From assembly GCA_038373885.1 (NCBI GenBank), contig JAWZYV010010311.1, forward strand, positions 434,001-498,000: 64,000 bases of DNA, read 5' to 3'. Both the position numbers and the translations under genes were made by a program. Below the pieces are notes generated by a model, which did not search any database, was not told the DNA's origin, and saw nothing but the letters and a program-made list of their open reading frames with translations. Positions 34,032 through 45,144 of the stretch are shown piece by piece (position 1 is the first letter of the stretch; each line of letters begins with the position of its first letter). Source of the DNA: Cheiracanthium punctorium. Lineage: Eukaryota > Arthropoda > Arachnida > Araneae > Cheiracanthiidae.

Positions 34032-34075
34032 AGCATGAATATTTGTATATATATATATATACAAATATTCATGCT
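34032..34075. repeat. perfect 44-bp palindrome
   Basis: AGCATGAATATTTG at each end surrounds a (TA)n centre. The whole is self-complementary without a loop. Confidence 0.9.
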
Positions 34076-34122
34076 TAAATTCGGAAATTTCAATGAAGCA
34101 CTCGCTTTAAAAGTACTAAAAG

Positions 34123-34305
34123 ATGCATGCATTATTATCTGAATCAAAACCTGCTGACCAGGCAATTTCGCCTGAATCACCCACCTCAGCTGTTATGTTA
34201 AAGCAGGTGTGGGCATTAAGGGACCGCGATCGACCGGTGGACCATACCAAGACATTTTGGGGTGACCGTCTTTACCAAGACCTTCATAAGGAGAAGGACT
34301 ACTAA
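34123..34305 (+). pseudogene. coding-like segment, possible C-terminal exon
   Basis: The frame encodes SESKPADQAISPESPTSAVM, then LKQVWALRDRDRPVDHTKTF and WGDRLYQDLHKEKDY, followed by TAA. It is hydrophilic and charged, and GC-richer than the surrounding AT-rich DNA. I see no convincing acceptor in front, though an internal CACCTCAG could serve, and no clear poly(A) signal behind. It lies between two M modules. It may be a real last exon, a captured gene fragment or chance. Family not recognised. Confidence 0.3.
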
Positions 34306-34369
34306 GAAGACGATTACTGAGGAGGTACATTAAACAAAGAGAAATGCTATGATGAAATAATTAAAGTAA

Positions 34370-35070
34370 ACTCGGAATTTGAGAGACGTTTTCATGAATG
34401 TGATAGTATAATACCGATTGTCCAACCTGCAATCTTTCAACAATAAAATGAAGTTAAACTCTGCTTTCAATAATTGTGCCACTATGGTACTTCATTCTCT
34501 GTACGCCTATATTGCCGACGAAAATTCAGGATTTTTGGACATCCAATCCAGATTGCCTGCTGAAAACCAGCAATGCTTGCCAGCTGAAAACCAGCAATGC
34601 TGCCAGATTGCCTGCTGAAAACAATGGGCACTTCGGACAGCACATCATAAATACATCCGCCGTCAATCAACAACGGCGGCAGTTTTTTGATCTAACATCT
34701 TAGTGCGGACAGCACATCATAAATACATCCGCCGTCAATCAACAACGGCGGCAGTTTTTTGATCTAACATCTTATGCGGACAGAACATCATAAATACATC
34801 CGCCGTCAATCAACAACGGCGGCAGTTTTTTGATATAACATCTTTGTGATATCACACGATAGCGTGATGTAATTGTGTATTGTTTATTTAAATTTATATA
34901 TTTAATTACATCTGGTTGCTCTTTCAGTGTTAAGTCAGTCCACTGAAATTCATGACTGTGCCACATTTGTCTTCCTGGTTTCGTAAAATATTCCTTCGGA
35001 TCTGAAATCTACATTGAAATCGCCTACTAAAAATACTATAATATCACATGATACAGCTATGCTTCACCTT
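34370..35070 (+). repeat. M module, copy 3 (with tripled hairpin)
   Basis: Starts 'cggaatttgagagacgtttt' (also at about 45955), then 'aatctttcaacaataaaatg', a tandem triplication of the hairpin segment (34635-34845), 'catctggttgctctttcag' and 'gcttcaccttta'. An S-family element begins directly at its end (35073). Confidence 0.6.
34635..34845. repeat. 72-bp tandem repeat x3, each with a hairpin
   Basis: Three nearly identical units start near 34635, 34707 and 34778. Each contains CCGCCGT-9-ACGGCGG (34657-34679, 34729-34751, 34800-34822) followed by 'cagttttttgat'. It is not a CRISPR: the units are contiguous, with no variable spacers. Confidence 0.85.
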
Positions 35071-35072
35071 TA

Positions 35073-36200
35073 TTACTTTCCAAACATGTACCACATAAGG
35101 AAAGTGTTGTAATCATGAAAATATTCGACATCAACATTTCGGTGTATTGACACGTTTTGAGCTCTTTTGAATTAATTTATGCTACTTTTACGAGATGTAT
35201 GAATGTGTGTGTCTTCGTGTGTATGCGATTAAACACGACAGCTCCTAAGCGATGCATCCGATTGAGTTCAAATTTCGTATGTATGTTATAAATCACACTT
35301 GCAAAAGCAGTATTGATTTTGATATATATATAAGACTTATATATATATTACATTTTTTTACTGGGCTACGAAAAAGATTTCTTTTACATTGTATGGCCAA
35401 TGGACGAAAATTCTTGCAAGTACGCTAGCATCTAAATAGTGCATTCGATGGATCACAAATTGGACATGTATATAAAAGGTCGCGGTTATATGATCTGCAA
35501 AGATTTTAGTGTGTGTAGAGTTGATAGTTTGTTGACGGGATTGCGAAAAACAGTTGTTATACATTACGGCTAAACGGCCATTACGCAAATCATTTAAAAT
35601 GAGCTAGTGTCTAAATAGTGCATTCGAAGAAGTTCAAATTGGGTATGTATCTTATAGGTCACCGTCACACAACATGCATAGATTTTGCTGTACATAGAGA
35701 GTGCGCACACGCGATTTGGTGGATTAGTTTATTGTCCCTCGCAGTATATAAGTCGCGCCATTCCTTTCTTCGAATTTCGACGCTTTTTACTAATATCTGA
35801 CTAATTAAGCTATTAACTGCCTTCATATTTTGCATTTGTAAGTACTTAAAAATGGGCTAGCTCCTGAACGGGGCATTCGATTGAGATCTTATTTGGTACA
35901 TATGTTAAAGACCACCGTCGTTAACCCGGTATTGATTTTGGTGTATCAAACACTCATAGCTACCTACTACTACGCAGTATAATCAACCACTTTTTAAAAA
36001 CAGTATATTTTTTTAGTACTTTTTCAAAATAGTATCCAAGTTCCCTATGTAGTACAAGAATTTTGTTATATTTTAACCCGAAAATTATTGTTAAAAAAAG
36101 TGGTTAATAATATTCCGCAGTAGTTGGTAGCTATGCAAACACTTATAGTTTTATTTACAGGGCTGCAAAAAAATATTTCTCATACATTACGGCTTAAACG
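35073..36200 (+). mobile_element. S-family dispersed element, copy 2
   Basis: The terminal hairpin ACTTTCC..GGAAAGT is at 35076-35105, then 'gttgtaatcatgaaaatatt' and a worn TG-rich stretch. Four diverged paragraphs built on 'gtgcattcgattgagttcaaat' follow near 35247, 35430, 35610 and 35855. The internal paragraph repeat matches copies 1 and 3. No protein is encoded. Confidence 0.6.
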
Positions 36201-36369
36201 GATAAGCGCTTAAAAGCGAAAAATAGCGCGGAAGAGACTAAAATCTTGAAATCGCCAAGTTTTACAATTTTTGGTTTGTTAGTTTGTTGTTTCAATTTTT
36301 GGAATGTTGTATGTCGCTCTTTCAATGATTAGATTAAAGAATTCCGTGGCCGTCCAGATCACTCACGAG

Positions 36370-37829
36370 CAGTGGCGTAGCCAGGATTTTCTTTCGGGGG
36401 GGGGTCCAAAATTTTTCCTTCGAATATCATGTAGTTAAGATGAGCGGGGGGGGGGGGAGTTTGTATTAAAAAATGAGTTTTGACACTAGAAATTAAAAAA
36501 TACAACATAAAATATAAAGAAACTTAGGGAGCTTGCTTATTAATGCCAATAAAGAACGCACGCGATGGCTATAATAAACCTATACGAGGAATACCTTGTG
36601 TGGAGGTCTTTCTAAAGGTACCTATTATGTATTTATGCTATATTCGAAGAAAACTACACGATATTCGAAGAAAACCACACTTCTAAATCATTTTTATCTT
36701 AACTATAAAAATGTTTCTCTACTAGTACAAATATAAAATAATAAAGAATGAAGATATAAATGTGGACAATCCTCAATTAAGATTTTTTGACATAGATAAA
36801 ATTTATTAAATTTTAACTCATGGTGTAGCCTCAATTGTTCGTATGATTATTTTAATTATTGGTATTTCATACAAAAAAATAAATAAATAAGAACAAATAA
36901 GTAAAAAATAATTAAATAAATACATAAAGAAACTTACCTTAGTCTTCTTTTGTGTGATGTTGAATTCTCTCGACAGCAAGAATGTAAAAATTCTATAAAA
37001 AGAAATTCGTCTCAAAGCACACGGAGTTCAACCTCTATGCCGAATTCTACTGTCTCGTAGCAAAAGTTTCATTCCTCGGCAGAACACATGCAGTTGTTCT
37101 CAAATAATTAGTTTCGCTGATAGCAACATACTCAAGCATACACGACACCAGCGACCAGCGTACGGTGGGTCTTGTAACATATTTGTTAACAGGCATTCAG
37201 ATTTTGTTGTGTGGATCCTATCCCATACAGATCAAAGAATATACAGATGCTTAAAACTGAGATTGCATCCCAGCATGCCCTGGAGATGCCATTAATCTTA
37301 TAACTCTTTTGTAAGTTCAGGAAATGATCTGTGAGTGGACAATGTCTAGTCTATTCGAAGGCTCCTGGATGTCTGGTTTATAGTTTGAGCTTTAGTTTAG
37401 TCTAGGTGAAAACCGGAATCATTTTTGTTCCAATAAGCTAAGCGGTTCCTTTTCCCGCGGCTTTTGACCTTCTGGTTTCAAAACTGTATTCCGCAGGGAG
37501 GGAGGGGTGAAAAGATTATTTCATTCTTAAAAGCGGAAAGAAAAAGTTGTCGTCAAATTTATTTGGGTTTCTTTCTATGATGACTAGTGCCCACCCAGCT
37601 CCTCAAAACATCATAATACAACAAATGACAGTGCAGGTAACTGATTGCCCTGTATATGGTGTGTACTGGTTTTTCCCACTAGAGACTAGAGAGTAACTTA
37701 TCACTGAGAAGTTTCACGGTATATATACCATTTAAGAAAATAGGGATAAGCTCCTTTTTCCTCTGTCTGTCTCTTTCATTTCGGGGGGGGGTCTGGACCC
37801 CCCAAACCCCCCCCTTGGCTACGCCACTG
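36370..37829. mobile_element. hAT-type non-autonomous element (1,460 bp), perfect target duplication
   Basis: The left end is CAGTGGCGTAGCCA and the right end is its exact inverse TGGCTACGCCACTG. The flanking octamer CTCACGAG is identical at 36362-36369 and 37830-37837. G-rich and C-rich tracts lie just inside the ends. These are the hallmarks of hAT insertion. The interior shows no transposase reading frame. The perfect duplication implies a comparatively young insertion. Confidence 0.9.
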
Positions 37830-37837
37830 CTCACGAG

Positions 37838-38604
37838 GATTCACCTGGACGTTCCGTGGTCGATGGCTGGACTCAAAATATTGTCTTCAACGGAACACTC
37901 AATTAGAATTTATAACTGTATTCGTGCTCATTCGTCATTTGATATCTACTGTTATTTTTGTTTACTCAATAAAGATTTAAAAAAAAAATTTAAAGATTTT
38001 AATCATTTCACCACCATCGTACAGTTGCTAAAGTAAGTGGGGGAGCGAAACTTTTTTGTTTACTTTCTGTCACACGTCATGTCACGTCAGCGTTGCACTT
38101 CGATTTTTCTCTCCGTTTCGTCCAAGACCTCGGTGGCATTCCTGATAGTTCCCATTTATTTTTGAAACATTACGGTCAAAAAAGCGACCATCGATTTCGG
38201 CGGGTTCCAGACAGTATTACCAAAAACTGTTTTTCTTTCTGAATTATTCAGTTACCATTCACGTATTAAACATAATGAGGCGTATTTTAATACACAAGAA
38301 CTATCTCACTATGCGTCTACTCAATGCGTATTTATTATTTTTTTTTTCGATCTCTGTTACTTAGAACCATTAAAATTGCAATCATACAGTATTTACTACT
38401 ACTGTGAAGATAAATTTCTTCGCTTGAATGATCAATTTACTCATATGTAGCATCAGTTTTAATTCATGGGATTTTACAATATTAACATCCAGATCCTTTA
38501 AAGTCAAACTTAAACTGCTCTAGGGGAACTTTTATGTAAGGAAACAAATAAACAGCGACATGCTTTGAATTTCAAGCAGACTTAGTCAAAGCATATCTAG
38601 TTGC
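37838..38604. other. non-coding stretch
   Basis: No gene supported. Poly(T) and poly(A) runs near 37979 and 38337. Confidence 0.45.
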
Positions 38605-38721
38605 TTTTAAAATTAGCGTTCCCTTCGTCCTAGCGTTGGAACGCTAATTTTAAAATTAGGGTTCCATCGCTAGGAGGAGTATTAAATGGAACGTCCCTAG
38701 AGTTCCATTTAATACTCCTCC
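38605..38721. repeat. two adjacent perfect hairpins
   Basis: The first pairs TTTTAAAATTAGCGTTCC (38605-38622) with 38638-38655, an 18-bp stem and 15-base loop. The second pairs GGAGGAGTATTAAATGGAAC (38673-38692) with 38702-38721, a 20-bp stem and 9-base loop. Both stems lack mismatches. Confidence 0.85.
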
Positions 38722-40915
38722 CAAGGAGATGCCGCTTCTACTACTCATTCCACTTACTGAAAGTTTAATACAAGCAGCTCATAATAGTTTCTCTATTCCA
38801 TTCGGTGGGCAGTGTACACTACTAGTCAGAATACAGTTAAACTTCTATGAACGACCACCTCTATTAATCTACTCCCTCCTCAAACGACAATTTTTTGAAG
38901 GAACCGATTTTTTATGCTATTTCCTTAATGTTAAAATATCCTCTTTAAGTGACGGAACCACTTTCCTTTCCGAAAAATTTCTAGCATTTTTCAGGAAGTA
39001 AAGTGAACAAAAACAACATTCAAAACAAGTTGCCCTACAGCAAATCAATTCAGGTGCAAGCACTAGCTTACATCACGTGCTAATCTTGGAGTTCGAAAAA
39101 TAGAAGATAGGAGATATGTCTAAAAACGAGTTATTTTACCTTTAGCGCAGCAAAGTTATGTGATCGTGTCACACGAAAAAAGAAATTCGGAGAGGAAATT
39201 GGTTGTTACTTTTGGTTGTGAGAAAACTCAAAGAGGAAATTTTAAAGAAAAAATATTTTACCATGACAGATTCTGTATGCATGAAGAACATCAGAATGAA
39301 TTCTCTTTTGGAAAAAAATTAAGTAAATCAGTTTCGGTATGGACTTTAATATCGATTTCAATTCCAAAGAAGTGTTTTATGGCACAAGGAAGAAAAATAG
39401 GACGCACTCATGAATAATGATACTCTTTCCAACTGAATGGAGGAAGGAAGGCAAAAGAGGCCGACGCATAGACTATGGTACGGTTTAATAAATAGCCTTT
39501 TAGTGCGTGTTCAAAATATGAAATTTTTTCACATTTTTTGGCAATTCATTTTTTAATGCGGAAAATGAATTCAAGAGACGAGTATTTTGTCAATGATTAC
39601 GAGTTAACCATGAAATTGGTTAAACTCGTATCCGAAGGTAGCACTGTACTGGTAATGTATTATGCAATAAATTCAGCAAACAGAAAATGCTCCACTCTCT
39701 TGTATCCACCATTCGAGCTAGTGCAACACAACTATGCATTGCGACCCCAGGGTTTAGAAGGTAAATTAAAACACTGAAAATGAATGCAACTGAAAAGAAA
39801 AAGAGAAAATCTGAAACATTTTTGTCTTTTAAACACGCGCTGAAGTGCTGTATATATTGAAAGCGTATCATAATCCATGCGTCAATCCTAGAACCCACCG
39901 TAAGGCGAAGCGAATGGTGCAACTGCATCGCACACCATCTAGAGGTCTGCGCCGCACGGAAATTCGCGGCGTGGGAGAAATTTTGAAAAGAGCATAACGA
40001 AAAGGGTGTATGTAGTGGAAACACGTCATCCACGAATCTTATATGGCACTAAATACTACAAAAAAAAAAAAAAAAAAAATAACATCACAGCAATTTGTTA
40101 CATGTATATGATAATTTGGAAAATGAGTTATTCGATCTGGTGTTTAAGAATTTATTCTGAAAATGCCAAGAAATGCATAAAACAAATTGTGAAGGGATAT
40201 TCTGAATGCTTTCGAGAAATGTATTTACGTTGTTTATCTTTAAAAGTGTTCACTAGGCGTTTGTCATATAATGTATCTTCGAGCATTCTTAAGGCTATAT
40301 TTCTTGTGTACTTCGAAGAAACAAGAACTTCTATAATATTTTAACAATTATACATATTTTAACAAAGTTGAACTACTTGCAACAGGTGCTCGAAAATAAT
40401 CCAGGCAGCTTCCTCATAAGCTGAATTACGCACTGAATTGAAAAACTACATGCTATGAAACTTTGAAAAAAAAAATCTTAAAGATGTATTGTGCAGAATT
40501 TTTTTTGTAAAAATGACACATTTTCAAAAATTCCGCTTCTGAAAATTTTTCTTATACATTTTTATTGTTTATTACAGTACACAGTATGCAGCTTGTGATG
40601 AAACATCCTAAAAATTTTCAAGAGTCTGACGTTATTGGTTTATTTGTATTTATGTTCCAAAATAATTAAAGCTCAAATAAAGATGAATGAAATGAGTTTC
40701 TGCAGTTTGAAACAGGTAAGGCTGCAAGGTCATGCAGCAATGTCCGTAGCAGAATTTGAACCCTCGTCTTTGGGTCTCAAATTTTCCAATGAATATTTTC
40801 CCTTTCCTTCTCTAGGTTTATATTTACGTGGTTTAAGACTTTAAACTATATTTACACCTTTTACAAAAAAGGAAGAAAAAAGAAAGAATGAAAGAAATTC
40901 AAGGTGGGGCACAGA
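38722..40915. other. non-coding stretch, nothing firmly assigned
   Basis: Several open frames occur, the longest a 137-codon minus-strand frame at 39620-40033, but none shows a domain, conserved copy or splice context. A poly(A) run of about 20 lies at 40060-40079. A tRNA-like box-B word (GGTTCAAATTC on the minus strand) lies near 40753, possibly SINE debris. Confidence 0.4.
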
Positions 40916-40919
40916 GCTT

Positions 40920-41545
40920 GAAAGTTTGAGCACTGGATAATTGAGATCATTATCATGCATCATCATTCAAAAATTCCTTAAAAGTACTTCAAGTTCTTTT
41001 TTTACGATTAGATATTTGATTGGATACTTTTTGTTTGCTCAGGACGTTAAACGAGTTACATTATTAGACATGTATGACAAAATAACGTATATTTTTGCCA
41101 ATTGGTTTGTGAAATCCTTTTTCGATAATAAGTAAAGCCACAAGCAAAATGTATTGAGTATAAGTAACTGCAGTTAGTCCGAAATTATCCGACCGGATTG
41201 TATAGTGGGTAAAGCACCGTCCTACGGTCTCGGGTTCAACTCCCGGCGGTCGGGGTTCGATCCCCGACTGGGCGTGGTTCTTATTTGTCCATCCCTACAT
41301 AGGGGCGACGTTGGTCCACCTACTAGGTGCCCCCATAATAAAGTGACCAACAATTCCTGCTCGTTGTGGCCTAAGCCTTCCAAGGCACTGGCCATTCATT
41401 GGAAAAAAAATCGTTCTAAAATACCGAAGAAGAATCAATACAGTGATTTCCCTATAAGCACAGAACCGTTTCACGCAACGGTAAGTACTCTTTCCTTATG
41501 GCAGGATATGATCACTTCTACCAGAAGGAAATATTTCGCCAACTA
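40920..41545 (-). repeat. P module, copy 2, split by a SINE
   Basis: It aligns with 24.9-25.56 kb and 56.44-56.85 kb: 'ttcaaaaattcct', 'aatgtattgagtataagtaact', 'tctaaaataccg' and 'acagaaccgtttcacgc'. The SINE at 41191-41410 interrupts it between 'ccgaaattat' and 'tctaaaatacc'. The other two copies are continuous there. Confidence 0.6.
41191..41410 (+). mobile_element. tRNA-derived SINE, family N, best copy
   Basis: Box A is TATAGTGGGTAAAG near 41200. Two box-B-like words follow: GGTTCAACTCC (41233-41243) and the perfect GGTTCGATCCC (41254-41264). The body is 'ggcgacgttggtcca' and 'ccccataataaagtgacc', and the tail is A-rich. The doubled box B is shared with the copy at 46712-46930, so it is a family trait. 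Confidence 0.8.
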
Positions 41546-41569
41546 GGTACAAAACAACAGCAGAAATGT

Positions 41570-41930
41570 AGATGAGACAGAAACTTCGCCGATTACGAAA
41601 GTTTCATAAGTGGTGACAGTTTTTCGAGTTAAAAGTTCAACGGGACAGTACGGCTTGTAATTGCATACAGAAGAAACACGGTATGATAAAGTGCATACAG
41701 CCGCAACCCACCAACAGCGAGCGAGGGCAGTGTTTTGAGTTAGGCGTGTCTTTGAATTTATCACACGGCATACCAACCTGTGCATTTTTAAATTAAACTT
41801 TCCTCTTTAAACTGTCTGGTTATTTTTTTCAGTGTTTTGATTTTCTGTAACAGGAATTTGGAGATTGGTAACAAAATTCTTATTACTGATTTCTTTTGTT
41901 ATCCACACTTCAATTACTGTCAGTTAAACA
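41570..41930 (+). repeat. M module, copy 4 (hairpin lost)
   Basis: Matches copy 1 at 'ccgattacgaaag', 'aaactttcctcttt', 'ctgtctggtta' and 'ttcttattactgattt'. The position of the hairpin is occupied by unrelated sequence. Confidence 0.45.
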
Positions 41931-43289
41931 TGGTCGTCATTGAACTTCGATAAGAATCAACATATCTAAAAGTGATGAAACTACTACTTTTCTGACACAA
42001 GTATTATATAGCGTTCTTTCACTTTAATAATACTTGAAGATGACCGAATATGATGAAAATATTCAATTTTATTACATAATTTTCTCTTTTATAAAGAACT
42101 TATCACTTGTCCATAAAAATTATGTAAGATATTTATCTATTTTTGCTGACATCAGCACTGATTGGGGGAAAGTCCCGCAACCAGTCATCGCACCAAAAAC
42201 GTGGAAACAGGACGATCATCCACGTATTCTAAAAGAGCTACACAAAATTTGCCTGCAAGATGATGCAGTGAGTCCTAAATAATAAGTTTACTACCTGCGT
42301 ACCCATTCTTCGCACGGAAAGTAATGAATAAATTTCTTAAACATATAAATTGAAGTACTTCCAATAATGCGGAATCTCAAAAAATATGTAAAATAATTTG
42401 ACACATTATGGAAAAATTGGATTATAGATACTAAAGTGACATGAAGTGTTTGTCAATTGCAGCATGATTACTCAAAAAATTTTTCAATATCACTCGCAAT
42501 CAAACGCACGTTTGACAGACGAAACTGTTTACTTCTAAAGTGTCTTATTTCTATAGCATAAAGTATGGTCTTTTACGTTTAAGTTCCAAAATTAATGCCT
42601 CAGAATTAACATTGCATGATATGGATAACTGCTTACTTATTTATTTCTGTGAGTGTGTGTGTCTGTGTGTGTTTTTTGTAAAACATGAGTAATAGATAGC
42701 AGCAGTCATGCTCCAAAGTACTAAATTTTATCTAACAATGGTTCTTAAAATATCGTTGATACCTTGAACATAGAAAACTACTTCATGAAATATTCGATCA
42801 TCTCTGTGTTCTTTAATGATAAAAATGCAACATTTTATCTGTAACTATGATGGTGCTGGTTGTAAATGGATAGGGTTATGACGTTGATGTTACGTAGGAG
42901 CATGATGCCTAAAGCAATTTGAAACTCGTTACATAAAAGGATGTCTAATTCACTGGCAGATTGAACTTTTAAGAGCCACCAATGACAGCTAGCAACAGGT
43001 TGAAATTCTTTCAAGGACCTTCCTATAAAAAAAGACACTTACAGAAATATGAAAATTATGATAAATTATAATCACGATATTTAGAATAATTTACAAGTTA
43101 TGTCATGTTAGTTGGTAAAAATGAGGAATTTCCAGGAATATACAATTTAGATACATTTACATACGTACGTTATTTTCTTAGTTGCTGAAAAAAGAACATA
43201 CAAAATCGAAGAAATCCAATGAATCATTTCCTAGTCCAGATTTAATTTTAGTAAAATAATTAAAAGTGTGAATTTTATATATATATATA
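41931..43289. other. mostly non-coding, one exon candidate inside
   Basis: Apart from the exon candidate at 42156-42267 nothing is recognised. Confidence 0.4.
42156..42267 (+). CDS. candidate internal exon, unknown gene
   Basis: An acceptor-like tract (tatttttgctgacatcag) precedes position 42156 and a strong donor (GATGCA/GTGAGT) follows 42267. The 112-bp segment is clearly richer in GC than its flanks. It is open in only one frame, encoding TDWGKVPQPVIAPKTWKQ, then DDHPRILKELHKICLQDDA. It would start in phase 2 and end in phase 0. No partner exon could be identified and I do not recognise the peptide. It could be a genuine exon of a gene with very long introns or a fortunate open stretch. 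Confidence 0.35.
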
Positions 43290-45066
43290 CAGGGTGTCCA
43301 GCCTTAATGTGACCCAATAGCTAATTCCCGAACCATTCGGTTTAGATATGCACTTCCAATTTGAAAAATGTTTTAAAAAAGGTAAAGAATGTTTTTACGT
43401 GCTTTTCGAACCAAAAAACCCATTTAGAAAAAAATTACAAAAATTAAATTTTTATACGGTCCCCAGGTCCTATCACTTATATTTAGGAAAAGATGCAGTA
43501 CACAAAAACAAAGTAAACACAAAAAGTTTCATTTTATTACGATAAAAACTGACCAAGTTATGGAACTTTGAAAATCATACATTTCATCCATTTTCTCGGC
43601 CAATTTCAAGAAGCTAGTAAGGGACCGTCTCCAAAGTGAAATTAATTGGAACTCTGCCAGGAAACATTCGCTCTTGCACGTCACTCTTATGTAAATCGTT
43701 TTTAAAGTTAAAAGTACACACATTACGTTAATATTACAATAACTGAGTACTTAAGAAACAAAATTTATTCTGTGTACGTGTAAAACATAGATAAAATAAA
43801 ATATTTTGGACGAAGAAAACTTTTCAAAAGCAGTTCCAAAAAAATAGACTTATTTGCCTGCGTCTTCACACTGATTTGCTGCCATACTGATCATGGCGAA
43901 CGTTAAAAATCTGTTGTGTAGTCGCTTGCAATTGCATACAGTCGTATTCTAATATTACGAATTCTAGTACAGGAGAACGAGATGTATACAAATGAAGAAT
44001 ACTGCGAAGTGGTACTGTTGTATGGGCAGTGTAATCGAAATAAGAGAGAGGCGGCAAGACTTTATGCCATTAAATTTCCCAGTCGAAGACATCTATCTTA
44101 TAGTACAATTGCCCGTGCTGTTCAACGCTTGTATAGAACTGGGAGTTGTCACAGACGTATTCCCTTGCCTCGTGCCACACCTTCAAGCTTGCGGATACCC
44201 GCTGAGGATGTTCTAGGATATGCCGTGGCTCATCCTGAAAGTAGTGTCCAGGATATTAGCAAGGCTTGTTCCTACTCAAATCGACGGTGTGGAACATATT
44301 ACATACGTACGGTGCATTTCTTTATCGTCCAGTCCTGGCGCATGAGCTAATGCCTGGAGACCAGTTGTATACATCTCGTTCTCCCATACTAGAATTCGTA
44401 ATATTAGAATACGGCTGTATGGAATTGCAAGCGACTACACAACAGATTTTTAACGTTCGCCATGATCAGTATCGCAGCAAATCAGTGTGAAGACGCAGGC
44501 AAATAAGTCTATTTTTTTGGAACTGCTTTTGAAAAGTTTTCTTCGTCCAAAATATTTTATTTTATCTATGTTTTACACGTACACAGAATAAATTTTGTTT
44601 CTTAAGTACTCAGTTATTGTAATATTAACGTAATGTGTGTACTTTTAAATTTAAAAACGATTTACATAAGAGTGACGTGCAAGAGCGAATGTTTCCTGGC
44701 AGAGTTCCAATTAATTTCACTTTGGAGACGGTCCCTTACTAGCTTCTTGAAATTGGCCGAGAAAATGGATGAAATGTATGATTTTCAAAGTTCCATAACT
44801 TGGTCAGTTTTTATCGTAATAAAATGAAACTTTTTGTGTTTACTTTGTTTTTGTGTACTGCATCTTTTCCTAAATATAAGTGATAGGACCTGGGGACCGT
44901 ATAAAAATTTAATTTTTGTAATTTTTTTCTAAATGAGTTTTTTGGTTCGAAAAGCACGTAAAAACATTCTTTACCCTTTTTAAAACATTTTTTAAATTGG
45001 AAGTGCATATCTAAACCGAACGGTTCGGGAATTAGCTATTGGGCCACATTAAGGCTGGACACCCTG
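43290..45066. mobile_element. mariner-like element with 702-bp inverted arms
   Basis: The termini are CAGGGTGTCCAGCC and its inverse, inserted in a (TA)n tract. The left arm 43290-43991 and right arm 44365-45066 are both 702 bp and nearly identical in inverted orientation. Only a 373-bp unique centre separates them, and it carries a transposase N-terminal fragment. This is probably a rearranged DUF4817-type element in which one end was copied in inverse. A transcript across it would fold into a very long hairpin. Confidence 0.85.
43982..44350 (+). pseudogene. transposase N-terminal fragment (DUF4817-type HTH)
   Basis: The frame begins MYTNEEYCEVVLLYGQCNRN and continues REAARLYAIKFPSRRHLSYS and TIARAVQRLYRTG. 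This matches the N-terminal helix-turn-helix region (DUF4817) of IS630/mariner-like transposases abundant in arthropod genomes. After a second segment (EDVLGYAVAHPESSVQDISK) it ends at residue 122. The DDE catalytic domain is absent. Its start codon lies in the last bases of the left inverted arm. DNA-binding but non-catalytic, or simply dead. Confidence 0.75.
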
Positions 45067-45112
<46 letters not shown>

Positions 45113-45144
45113 TATTATAGCTGTATATATATATATATATATAT
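45067..45144. repeat. (TA)n microsatellite
   Basis: Interrupted TA run at the right flank of the long-arm element. The left flank also has (TA)n, consistent with insertion into an existing run. Confidence 0.9.

Noticed and set aside
34635..34845. CRISPR-like array
   Set aside because: Units are contiguous with no unique spacers, only three occur, and the genome is eukaryotic.
39620..40033. 137-codon minus-strand open frame
   Set aside because: No domain, no splice or poly(A) context, no second copy. It overlaps an unrelated plus-strand frame of similar quality, so chance is likely.
41191..41265. Functional tRNA gene
   Set aside because: Acceptor and anticodon stems do not close, box B is doubled, and a long non-tRNA body follows, so it is a SINE head.
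43529..44827. Pair of near-identical 64-codon frames (MCVLL..FIVIK)
   Set aside because: They are the two inverted arms of one element. The pairing reflects the inverted repeat, not two genes.
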